Below, piece by piece: positions 35,946 through 46,500 of a stretch of 64,000 nucleotides of DNA. The position numbers were made by a program, and so were the translations under genes. The notes beneath the pieces were generated by a model. It ran no database searches. It worked only from the letters and a program-made list of their open reading frames with translations, and was not told where the DNA came from. This DNA is from Purpureocillium takamizusanense (Eukaryota; Ascomycota; Sordariomycetes; Hypocreales; Ophiocordycipitaceae): NCBI RefSeq assembly GCF_022605165.1, contig NC_063069.1, forward strand, positions 1,860,001-1,924,000. Direction: 5' to 3'. The stretch's first letter is position 1, and every line of letters starts with the position of its first letter.

Positions 35946-36706
35946 AGTACGTTTGACACCCTCCCAGCCATCTTGTATGCCTTCACCGCGCGCTGACGTC
36001 GTGAGCAGTGTCGTACGCAGACGTAGCCGCCAGCGGGCCTAAGCAATCCCCCTCCGAGGTAAGGACATGTCACCTCGTGACCACCAGCGATAGCTACTGT
36101 CCTCACGGGTGTCGCGCGCATTTGTGCGCGCGCGTCGTACACATGACATGGCGGCTCTTCCCCCCTTTCTCTCCTCTCCGTTCGTCCTGATTTGAAACTC
36201 TTCCCACTCGCTCACGCGCGCCCCAGGCCGCCGCCCCGGCACCCCCCGAGATCATCGCCAACGAGTCCGCGTCGACGGCCTCGCTCATCGACGTCGACGC
36301 CCCTAGCGTGCACACCGTGCCGTCCGACTTCCTCGAGCAGGACGTGCAGACGGAGACGCAGGCCGCGCGCCGCGAGCGCGAGGACGCCGCCGCCGAGGCC
36401 AAGGCCAAGGCCGATAAGGCACGCCGCGACGCCGCCGAGAAGGCCCGCCGCGCGGACAGCTGGCTCACGGCGCAGTTCGCCAAGCTATCCGACGGCAGCG
36501 CCGGCGCCCTCGCCCTCGCAAACGTCGCCGCCGTCGTCGGCCTCAGCTCCTACCTCGGGTACCGCGCCTGGGGCCTCTACGAAAAGGGCCGCCTCGACTG
36601 GAAGACGGCCGGCGTCGGCGTCGGCATCCTCGCTGCCGTGGGCGCCATCGAGTCCGTCTTTGGCGGCTACCTGTACAAGGGCCGGAAGAAGGGTGGCTCC
36701 TCTTGA
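35946..36706 (+). CDS. OM14: Mitochondrial outer membrane protein OM14-like
   Basis: Exons 35946 (the A of ATG), 36009-36058 and 36227-36706; 176 aa. No ATG precedes the conserved start MSYADVAASGPKQ in the genome. It is created by splicing A to TG across a 62-bp intron (GTACGT...CTGAC...CAG), giving context GCC-ATG. The protein has an acidic N-terminal part (SLIDVDAPSVHTVPSDF), a charged Ala/Lys/Glu helix at about residues 70-110, and a C-terminal pair of hydrophobic segments (ALANVAAVVGLSSYLGYRA and TAGVGVGILAAVGAIESVFG) ending in a basic tail. This matches the OM14 C-terminal family: an outer-membrane protein, in yeast a receptor for ribosomes and nascent-chain complex and a partner of OM45 and porin. 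Tail-to-tail with MIA40. Confidence 0.85.
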
Positions 36707-37099
36707 GGGAAAGGGGAACTCTGACGGTTCTTTGATGCTGGAGTTGCTGCGTGTGGGCTCTATTTCGGCGTCGGGTCGGCCATGGGTCTGGTGTTGTAAA
36801 CGACTTGTCTCTGCTCTTGTGTATCAATGTTAATACCGCTTCAATCATCCTCACTTGTGCCGGTTACGGTGAGCACCGTGCTTGCAAATGCTTTGCGTCA
36901 GTTGCCGTCATTTGATCTGCCCATGACATGGATCGATTTATTTAGAGTGGTTTGAGCCTTCTATTTTGTAGCCTCTTTATATACGCTTGCCGTCTCATAC
37001 AGCGTTGATGATACAGACATGCGTGTATGGCATGCCGTGTAGTACATGGCACAGCTCGTTCGAGCGTGCTCCGATATGTCGTCTCGGCCTATCCGGCTT
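36707..37099. other. Convergent intergenic region
   Basis: Tail-to-tail spacer between OM14 and MIA40, containing both 3' ends. Nothing else is seen. Confidence 0.5.
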
Positions 37100-38142
37100 C
37101 TATTCCTTCTTCTGGCCCTCAGGCTGTGCCTCCTTGGAGGCCTGTTCCTCGTGCTTCTTCTCAACAACATCGTTGGCGGCTCGCGCGTCCTCCCATACTG
37201 GCGCCGCATCGTCGACGGCCGTCACTGCAGGCACGTGCTGCGTGTCGGATTCGGGTACCTTGGTGGCAGGCTCGGGGTGTGCGTCTCGGACGGCCGCCGC
37301 ATCGCCTTCTGTCGGCGCCGCGCTGCTGCCGGCCTCCTCGTCCGCAGGGTCGTCGGTCAGCTCGGAGCCGTAGACCTCGGGATACTTTCGAAAGCATTCT
37401 TGCATGCCCCTGTCGAGTCAGTCAGCATAAGTCACTCCCCTGCGTACCATCTCATCCGCGGCCAACGTACTGGAACTTCTCAATACAATCCATGCCCTTG
37501 GGCTCCTCGTTCGAGTAGACAAAGCAGCTAAAGGCCGTCTTGAACTCCTCGCCGCAGGGCCCATGAGCCATGCCGCCGAGGCATGGGCAGTCCCAGTTGA
37601 TCTCGCCCGTCTCCGGATTGAAAGCCCCTTCTTGCCCGGCCTCCTCCTCTAGGGCAGCAGGGCCGCCTTCGAGGGCTGCAGTGCTTTGCGCGTCTTCGGA
37701 GTCAGGCTGCTTCTGCGGTTCGGTCGAGGCTTTCTCAGGCGTCGTCTGCGTCGCGGGCGGTGCGGCGTTCTCAGCCTTGACCTTGACTTGTTTCCGCTTC
37801 TCCTCGATCACGGCGTCGACGGTCGGCAGGTCGGACTCGGCAAACGCGGAAGGGGCGGGCACTGTTCTTTGCACTGCTTTCGGAATTAGCTGGTAATAAT
37901 TTCTCTCCGTGAACGCGGAGCTCATCCGTACCGGTAGCCTCATCCGCAAAGACAGAACTGGTGTTGTAATAGTACACGGCACCGACGGCAAGACCCCATC
38001 GCAGCGCAGAGCTCTTCCAGCTCCTCGGCTTATCGGCAGCAGACGCCGTCGAGGCGAATCGTCGGGGGGCCACGCGCCCGGTAGCCCTGGACATGCCGCC
38101 CAGGGCCTGGCGGGAAGCCGACCGCACAGCCGCGCGATACAT
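37100..38142 (-). CDS. MIA40: Mitochondrial intermembrane space import and assembly protein 40
   Basis: Three exons on the minus strand: 38142-37932, 37876 (or 37873)-37471, 37409-37100; about 308 aa. The first acceptor is a tandem AAG-CAG, so forms with or without one extra residue are possible. An Arg-rich presequence (about 1-45) is followed by one membrane anchor ([11 protein letters not shown]), then an acidic linker and the redox core: the C-P-C motif ([13 protein letters not shown]) and two C-x9-C pairs ([11 protein letters not shown] and CIEKFQGMQEC). MIA40 oxidises incoming small Cys proteins in the intermembrane space with Erv1. The C-terminal 85 residues are acidic and low-complexity, as in many fungi. 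Its divergent neighbour is thiamine pyrophosphokinase. Confidence 0.95.
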
Positions 38143-38827
38143 TATGCGCACCAAATGTGAAGATTGCTGAAGCAAGGAAAAGGGTGGTGGTGAGAAAGGA
38201 ATGATCGCGTTCGGATCATCCCCAAGGTCACCAAAAAAAGATCGAACACCGGCGCGGATTGGTCAGCCACTGGACGGGTCCTGGCGTCACCACCACACCC
38301 GCGCTGAGCCACAGCGCCGTGGAACAACTGCCTGCGAGTGCAAGGGCGGTAGATCCGACAATTAGCCGCGGTAGGGGCCCCTTTGCATGCCATCCTTGCC
38401 ATTCTTCCAGGGTAGGCAGAAAAAGCAACTCAAGGTGTCACTGATCGTGGCCTGCAGCTGAGACCATCCACGCCAAACGAGCTGATCACTCACTCACACG
38501 ACACGACAAATCAGCCGAACCGTGCAGAGCCTCGCAGCCGTTCAGCCCGAGTGAAATGCCACGTGTTTGACGTTGCCACAAGCCCCTCTCCGCGTGCATT
38601 GACCATCATAGCGGGAAAGCCGTGGCACCCGCGCGTCTCTTCCGTGTGGACTTTTTGGAGAGTTTGGTTCACCTGGCAATCGGATGAATGGTCGGCGGTG
38701 ATCAGTGGCTCGCCATTCACTAACCCTGGCCTGCACTCATCTCCGTGACAATTTAGACAACTTCACGCGCTCGATAGCCCTGTGATTGATTCCTGTTTTC
38801 TGCTTGGATATTAAGTCATCTCTCACC
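38143..38827. promoter_or_regulatory. Bidirectional promoter region of MIA40 and THI80
   Basis: 685 bp between two head-to-head genes; both promoters must lie here. No specific motif could be assigned and no gene is seen. Confidence 0.5.
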
Positions 38828-39723
38828 ATGGCCGCAGAGGCGTTCGAGTGGCATCCTGCCAAGCTTCTCCTCGACCACGACAGCACCTCTGAGTTCGCCC
38901 TCCTCGTGCTGAACCAGCCCCTCAAGAACAGCGCCAGTCTCCGCAAACTGTGGAAGAACGGTTCGTGTCGGCGGCAGCATGCGCCTCACCAGCTGATACT
39001 GACGCGCTCCCAGCCTCCCTCCGGGTCGCCGCCGACGGCGGTGCCAACCGCCTCCATGAACTGTCCTCGTTCCAAGGCAAATTCGTATGTCGTGGCTCAT
39101 TCCATTGCCCTGCTCTGCCGTCTTTCTGACACATCACGCAGTCCAACCTTCAGGCCATCATCGGTGACCTCGACTCGCTCTCGCCTTCGGTTAGAGACTT
39201 TTACTCCTCACAGCCCACACCGGCCGAAGTCGTCCACATCACCGACCAGGAATCCACCGACTTCGCCAAGGCCGTGGCCTGGATTCGGAAGGCACGATCA
39301 GACAATCTCGATATTGTCGCCCTCGGTGGTATTGGCGGACGCGTCGACCAAGGTGTCAGCCAGCTGCATCATCTCTACCTGCTCCAGCCGGGTCCGGATT
39401 ACGCTCTTGGCCGGCTCTTCCTCCTGTCTGGGTCGAGCCTCACATTCCTCCTAAAAGCCGGGAAGCATCTCATCCGCGTCAGGGAGGACGGCGAGGATGT
39501 GGCCTTTGGAAAGCACGTCGGGATCTTGCCGCTCCAAGGGCCCTGCGCCATCTCCACCCAAGGCCTGGAGTGGGACGTGACCGACTGGGAAACGCAAGTC
39601 GGAGGAAAGCTAAGCACGAGTAATCATATCCTCCCTGACACTAAGTGCGTCGAGGTGCAGACGTCGAAGGACGTGCTCTTCACAATAGCGCTGCGACAAA
39701 TCGAAGGCGAGGACGTGGGATAG
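38828..39723 (+). CDS. THI80: Thiamine pyrophosphokinase
   Basis: Three exons: 38828-38960, 39014-39084, 39142-39723; introns of 53 and 57 bp; 261 aa. It transfers pyrophosphate from ATP to thiamine to make the cofactor TPP in the cytosol. Motifs in order: the N-terminal ALLVLNQPL strand, VAADGGANRLHEL, IIGDLDSLSPSV, the DQESTDFAKAVAW motif and ALGGIGGRVDQ, followed by the C-terminal beta-sandwich (GKHVGILPLQGPC, LEWDVTDW). All the usual catalytic Asp residues are present. No targeting signal. No thiamine riboswitch-like structure is obvious in the leader or introns. Confidence 0.94.
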
Positions 39724-39879
39724 GCCCGTGACGCGTGTGTTCAAATTGGAGCGTCAAATGCCAGCAGATATCGAACAGTTATGAAGAGATAGCCAGAAAC
39801 GCCGCGCTTGAAATGGACATCTCGTGCCGTGACGACGTAGCTCCCTACAGCAGCGGCAGGCAGCGCTCGCCGGTCGGTT

Positions 39880-40673
39880 TCACCGCAGGTAGTGGAGGAC
39901 CAACCAGCAGAACAGGAAGAAGATGATAGCGCCAGCAAAAAAGATCCACTTGTCTTCTCGCGCACGCCGCTCGACCATGCGAATTGTGTCGCCGCTGACG
40001 CCAAGCGTGTTGGCGACACTGTACAGCCGCTTCTGCGTGTTTTTGAGCATCTCGCGCTGGTCACCCAGGTCGCCCAGGACCGCTTGTCCCCGGGCAATAT
40101 AGTCATCGAGCGCGCTGTGCGTGTTGGCGAAGAAGTTTTGCTCGCGTAGCGCGTGCGCCTCGCGCATTTCGTCGGCAGAGCCTGTTGTGAGGTGGCCACT
40201 CCCATACGCGTTGCTCCGCGGCTGAAAGGCCGAGTTGGTCGTTGTGGTCGTGGCATTGGCATAGGGGTTTTCGGGGGTAGCATTATACGGCCGCCTCCCC
40301 AGGAGCTCGGTCCTATTGTTTTGGTGCTGTGCATCCTCCCTCGCCTTCTTCAACCCGTCGATCTGGGCGCGAAAGTCGGAGAGGTCGTCGCGGAAGCGTT
40401 TGACGCGCTCGAAGGCTTCTTCCTGCTTCTTGACTACGATTTCTTGCCGTGCCAGATGATTATACTCGTCGAGGGTCTTGGTGAAGGAAGCCAGTGAAGC
40501 AGACACGTTGCCGATCTCGGCGGGTGTCGGGGCGCTCTTGTCGTTGAGCGAAGACAGCTCGCTACGGATCGCCTTGCTCTGCCGCAGGGCAGAGTTATAC
40601 TGCACGTTCTTTAGGGAAGACCGAGTCAGTCTGGGTCAGGGCAACTGCGCCGAGTGATGTCGAGACTCACCAT
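39880..40673 (-). CDS. BOS1: ER-Golgi Qb-SNARE BOS1
   Basis: Exon 1 contributes only the ATG (40673-40671), followed at once by a 62-bp intron (GTGAGT at 40670, acceptor AAAG at 40609); exon 2 is 40608-39880; 242 aa. The N-terminal three-helix region (SALRQSKAIRSELSSL, FERVKRFRDDLSDFRAQI) is followed by the family stretch RTELLGRRPYNATPENPYAN, a SNARE helix (LGDQREMLKNTQKRLYSVAN, then TLGVSGDTIRMVERR) and a C-terminal anchor (WIFFAGAIIFFLFCWLVL). It acts in fusion of ER-derived vesicles with the Golgi together with Sed5, Bet1 and Sec22 partners. The window continues tail-to-tail with thiamine pyrophosphokinase, 156 bp away. Confidence 0.93.
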
Positions 40674-41729
40674 CCTTGGAGCGCTTCGTTTGCCGGAGGC
40701 AATCGAGCGGGACTGTTTGCCGATCGTGCTGTAGACTTCAATTTTAAGGTTGAGAGCCTCACATGGAAAGGCCACCTACCTGCCTACTGCATGTGCCCAA
40801 TGGTTGTTGTCGGGCTCGGAACATCCCAGTGGCCGCGACAGGGACCCAGCGCCTATATTTGGCTGCGGGTGCTTTGTGCATCCGCGCCTGGCGCCTGGCG
40901 CCAGCTGGGGTTACACGGTCGACCACGACAAGGGTTTTTTTGTTTATTACACAATGCCTTGGATCATGCACTCCGAGCTTTGATCCGATGGAGGCAGAGA
41001 TTCGCTCAATGGAAAGTTTTCACGCGTTTAGTGCCTCCACGACGCTATTAAGCGCCTTTTCACCTTCTTTGCCGGTCGGAGGACCTCCCAGTTAGCGATG
41101 CTTCGGACACGATGGCTACGGAGTACCTCACCCCCTCCCATTCTTAACAAAGCGAAGCCTAAGAATCGCCGCAACGAACTCGGGTATGAAAAACACTGGC
41201 ACGAGGGGGCCGGTCTCGTCCCAGAAGATACATGTCATTAAGACATGCCAATACTGTGACGTCTCGTGCTCCGTGTCGGAGTCATCACATCAAAGCGGTC
41301 TGCGGGTTCAATCCCGTTCGACTTCTGGTGCTGCAGCACAACGGTGTTTCATGAAAGCAGGTAGCATAGAGCAGAAATCCAATCCCACTCTGAAGTATCG
41401 ACGTATTGATCCTATACAATGTCTCTGTGACATTTATATGGTTATCCATGATTTCGCCACAAGACTCGACATCGTTACACGGATATAGACTACCCTATAG
41501 CTCATAAGTCTCGTGGGGCTCTAGCGTAAATTTTGCCGCTTTCTCGACCGGAGCATTATCTTGACTCTGTGTACAATGAGGTCTGTGACCATCTTCTAGT
41601 CGAATCGGAGTATTCCCGTCATCATGTGCGCCCATTTCTCGCGTGGTTTGCTCTCTTTTACCAGGACGAAGACGGCTACGACCCTTCCTACGAGAGGTGT
41701 ACAGCTACGAGTGTGAAGGAGAAGGCAGC
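40674..41729. other. Divergent intergenic region
   Basis: Lies between BOS1 (minus) and the P450 gene (plus). A tRNA-like patch at 41221-41328 was considered and rejected. No gene is seen. Confidence 0.5.
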
Positions 41730-43513
41730 ATGACGCCCCTTTCAGTCTCGATAATGGTGGGCTCATTGAGCGGCTTCAGCATCGCGCTTTTGGCGTCAGT
41801 TGGCGTTGGGACATGCTTTATTCTTCTTTCTGTTGCGGCCTATCGGATGCTTCTGCACCCTCTCGCGAGCATACCAGGCCCCCGTCTAGCTGCGGTTTCA
41901 AGCTGTTGGCACGCCTATCATGTCAGGAACGGCCGTGTACGACTATTGGCACAGACCTTGCACGGTACTTATGGCGACTGTGTGAGAGTTGGGCCAAATG
42001 AAGTGTGGTTCAACAGCAAGGAAGCATTCGATCATATTTACAGTAAGTATCGATATCTCAGTGGCCTCAACAATGGCGAACGGGCTGACACTATGAAAGG
42101 TACTAGCAGAGGCTGTGAAAAGTCAGACTTCTATTGTAAGTCGCGAATCTCTCGGCTAGGACGAAAGGCCTTTGACATTCGCAGTGGCGACAAGATTGAG
42201 CAGACCTCAGATGGATTGGCACTTGCGCCTACACTTCCCGGACAACTTAGATCTGCTCTCCGAGCTCAACACGAGACGGTATCGCTTGCAGAGGCGGCTT
42301 ATTGGTCGCACATATCATGCGTCGAACGTCGCGAAATACGATGCTGCAATCGACGAGGTGGTGAAGCGCGCTGTCACAAAGCTGGCTTCCCTGCAGGGAG
42401 AGGAACTTGACCTGAAGGAATGGATGCACATCATCGCTGTCGAGTGCCTCGGAGCCGCTGTTCTGTCCTGGTCGCCTGGGTTACTCAAAGTCGGCATCGA
42501 CTGGGGCACGATTGTGCACAGTTACAGAGGGTGGAGGAGAAAGAGCGTCTTTGGCCTCTTCCCCATCATGACCAAGTTGGAGCTGTTGTCATCGGATATC
42601 GGCAGGGCCTTCGCCGCGCTCTGCGGCGTCACATACAAGACGCCTGCCAATTTCCGGCCTTTCTTTCCTGTTCGTACCTCTAGCGTCATGGCCCTTGACA
42701 AGAACTACCATTGACGAAGGCTAGGACGTATCAAGACGAGTATCGCGGCGAGTCAAGGCAGCACTGAGAGACAATCCGCCCAAAGATGCCAGGCAGGACC
42801 TTCTCGCGGACCTGATTCAGCTCCACAAGGACAAACCCGAGTTCAATGAGCTTTACCTCCGGAAAATGGCTGTGACCAACTTTGGTGCTGGCCACGAGAC
42901 GATGGCGTCCACACTCACATCAATCCTTGCCATGATAGGATCACATCCCCACGTTCAGCGGCGAGTAGCCGACGAAGTCCGGCAGACATCAAAATCTGGG
43001 CCCCTTGACAACGTCGCCAAGATGGTGTATACGCGCGCCACCATCAAAGAGGCCATGCGTCTGTACCCCGTAATCTCCATGTCTCTTCCCCGCAGAGCGC
43101 CTGCGGGTGGACTGCAGGTGGGCCGCCGCTGGTTCCCTCCGAACACGACGGTCGGGTGCAACCCCGTCGCCCTGCATCGCAACAGCTCCATATTCGGTAG
43201 CGATGCCGCGTGCTTTGACCCGGGGCGCTGGCTCGGCGCCCAGGCGGGGGACGACACGCGTCTCCGGGCGATGGACCGGTACAACCTTGGCTGGGGAGGT
43301 GGGTCGCGAACATGCCCCGGCCGCAACCTCGCCGAACTCGTGGTGTTCAAGGTTGTCGTTGCTCTGTTGAGGCACTTCGAAATTGAGGTCATTGAGATGC
43401 CGCCGGAGGAGGAGCAGCGGGCTTACTTCCTCTCCATGTTGACAGGCGTCCGGGTGCGCTTCCTGCTGGCCGGGGCAAAAGTGAGTGCCAAAACGGATCT
43501 AGCATCTGACTGA
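41730..43513 (+). CDS. Cytochrome P450 monooxygenase
   Basis: Four exons: 41730-42042, 42100-42135 (only 36 nt), 42185-42669, 42725-43513; 540 aa. An N-terminal membrane anchor (about 10-40) is followed by the hinge HPLASIPGPRLAA. Motifs in order: CEKSDFY and RRYRLQRRLIGRTYH in the helix C region, the I-helix oxygen motif AGHET at residues 333-337, the K-helix ExxR (EAMR, 387-390), FDPGRW, and the heme loop GWGGGSRTCPGR with the thiolate Cys475. Trp replaces the usual Phe at the start of the heme loop, a substitution found in some fungal P450s. ER-bound; substrate unknown. No other biosynthetic genes flank it, so a secondary-metabolite cluster is not supported. Confidence 0.92.
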
Positions 43514-46500
43514 CAGCTTGATCGACGGGGCACCAAGAGAGAGGCGTTTGATGAAGCCAGCGGGCAAAAGCTTCCTTGACTTGACAGGCTAAGGGCAGCT
43601 TGGCACGCGCGGCTTTACGTTATAGCGCTACGGACCAGCGCGGGCGGAACAAGCAGCCATCGATGCACCGCTGATACGGTTTACGGAGCTTACGAACTGG
43701 CAATTTGCGAAGACTCCCGAAGGGGCTGCTCGGATCTTGATGGCTTTTGGCTCGACGCTACTTTCAAGCTTGGACGGAGTCGGACGAAGCCCTCTACGAC
43801 GACATCACGGCAAAGGCCGAAGCTGATATGGTGTTATGGAGCTGCACCTGTGCCTCAAGCATATCAGATGGTCAGACTTACACACTTCATACGAGCCGAG
43901 ACGAGGCAGAACAAGCCATCAAGCCTCCGTCACTAACAGGGAGGAAGGACCCGCCAGGGCCGAATGCAGTATCAGTCCCACGCCTTCGAAGAGTTTCAGC
44001 CGGCAGCTGTTCTGAATCGTACCCATGACAACTCGCATTGGTCACCCTGCCTTTGTCCGCCAGAGCTGGCAGGCGGCAGAGATTTCAGAACCGACGTCTC
44101 CCATTCGCAAATCGTAGAGGCTTCTTACAAGCCACTGCGCTTGAAAGGGGCGACACCCGTTCGCCCCTGGTGGCAAGTCTGTTGGCCCATCTACTTGAAC
44201 CAACAGCCGTTTTTTTCGGGCAATTATGGGATGGGTGGTCGTCGACGGGCTTGGCGCGGCCCTGGCTTGATGAGTGGTGGGCTGGGCGAGGAGGCACACT
44301 CCGAATCGCCGTGGCTTGCCCGATGGCTGTGGGCGAGGGTGGGGGACACACTTCGGTGGCAGGCATTCCCTGATTCAACCGCTCTCCCAAGGGTGCGCTA
44401 ACCCAGGACGGAACGTTCGACGGGGCTTCCATGCGTGTGAGACTTGGCACGCTTGTGGTCCTGGGCTCCTGGGATGGTGGCACGAGTGATATCCCCCCAG
44501 GTGAGACGAGGAACCGCGGGGCCCCGGACGGTGAGAGAACAATGCGCTCATGCCAACGTTGATAGCAACTTGTGTTATCATCGCTCCACTGCACTAAGTG
44601 TAAATGGTAGGAGAGATGTCAATTACTGGTGGGTTCTTAGTCCTTCGGCTATGATATGAAGCTGTTATCCATAGTACTTGTTACACTCGGCGAAGTTATG
44701 ATTAGATGAGAATTCAGTCACAGTACACAGGCCTTCGGGTACTGAACCTTTTTCTCCAGTTCCGGAACTGTAACGCTGCGCATGCCAACCTGCTAAGAAT
44801 AGGCCGACCGTTGCGCTCGGTAGTGCTGCGCAGCGCAGTAGTTCCTCCCAGGCAGTTGAGGATTGTGGCGCGCGCCAGTGGCTTCACCTCGGCAAGCCTC
44901 CCTGCAGAGAGCATGGGGGAGGCACCAGGAAGTCTGGCGCCGCCGCACACGCGCGCTGTCTCTCCGTCCCTCCAACTCGGCCGGGGTCCCCAGAGCCATC
45001 GATACCCGCTTCTGACCGAGGCAACAGGGCTTTTGTTTGGCCCTGCTGATTTGAGGGCCAGCCCGTCCTGTCTAAGCTGTCCCTGAACTAGGGGGGTCAA
45101 CGACGACGGCAAAAGTGGCTTGCAAACAAACGGCGGGCGATGGCTAGGGCGCCAAAGGGCTTTGGGGACAGCCTACAGGGGAGGCATAAGCATAAGGTAA
45201 AAGGTTACCGGGGGTGAAGCGATCTTGGCGATATCCTGCCTTGCAACGACGGGTGCGGTAGCCGTCGAAGCAAGCATCGATCCACTAGAGTAGCATGCCG
45301 CACGTGCTCCAGTGCGTCAAACGACGCACAGGGATGCACATCCCATGTTGATAGTTTCCCCGACAGGAGAATCCATGGCTCTCTGCTCGGGGAGTCGGGG
45401 CCCCTTTCCCAGCCAGCCCACTTCCCCCAGGCTCACCCCGCCTGCTTCTCCAGGCCTCCCCAGACGCGTCCTCAAAGTTAAACGTAATAGTAACGTGCGG
45501 TGATGAGACACCTGAGGGGAGCTATCGTCGCGAGACTGGGGACCCGTTCCTTTGGGGGGGGGGGGGGCGTAGTGCGTATCTGCGACTCAGCAGCAAGCGC
45601 CAGCGGTGGTGTTGAGGAGGGCCATGCCCATTCTGACTTGTCCACGGTTCCCCGCATTGACCAGCAAGCAGTGCCAGAGACTAGTCTGCGGCCGGAGATG
45701 ATTAAACCGAAAGAAGCATTGGAACCGGCGCTGGGAGAGCCAACACGTGCCAGCGGCAACCCATCCATCCAACAAGCCTGCATCCAGTACCCCCTTCGAA
45801 GCACACACAAAGCAGCAGTAGCAGCAGCACCGCGGATCCGTGCCAAGACCCAGTGCGGCGGGACGGCCTGCCAGTCGAGAGCGCATCGTTCCATCGCCCG
45901 CGGGTGGCCAGGTTACATTCGCATCCCCACATGGGTCGGTGCCGCGTGCTGTGGGAGGAGCGCAGCACGCACAGGCAAAGCTGGCTGGCGTGGCGACGCG
46001 GGCGTGTGTACAGGGCAGAAGTAGCGACACCAACAAACATGATCACGACGGGGCATCGTCATCGTTACCGTCGTGGCGGTCCTTACCCGTCTCGCTTCAA
46101 GGTTGGTCATCGATGCCGTTGGTGAAAACCAACCCAACCGAAGCAAGCAGGCAAGCAAAAGCCCCCCTGGCACTTTGATGCAGTGCCGGCGGCACGAGAC
46201 AGCCACATTGTTGGCGGGAAGATGGCAAAAGTTCGTCAACGCGACCAACGATGGGAAAGTGTCAGCACGCCTCGTTCTTGGCGCAGCGCAAAAAGCCTCC
46301 CTGCTTGCCGTTCTGGTGGCTGTTGGGTGGCGGCTGGCGGAGGCGGCGCCAGGGATCTGCTTGACGCTTGTTGGATCTTGGCGACCCCGTGTGTGTGCCC
46401 TGCACCTGCAAGCCCGTGTTGTGCGACGAGAGGGCATGCGAGTGCCAGTTTGTTGTCCCGCCTAACTACCTCTCTCCCCCATCGCGGAGCCTCTCGTTCC

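Noticed and set aside
41221..41328. tRNA-like patch: 7-bp complementary ends (CCAGAAG/CTTCTGG) and a B-box-like GGTTCAATCCC
   Set aside because: No A-box or D arm, the T stem pairs poorly with a 7-base loop, and the span is 108 nt with no sensible anticodon arm. At best a decayed tRNA-derived fragment.
41730..43513. P450 as part of a biosynthetic gene cluster
   Set aside because: Neighbours are BOS1 and a gene-poor region; no synthase or other tailoring gene lies beside it.
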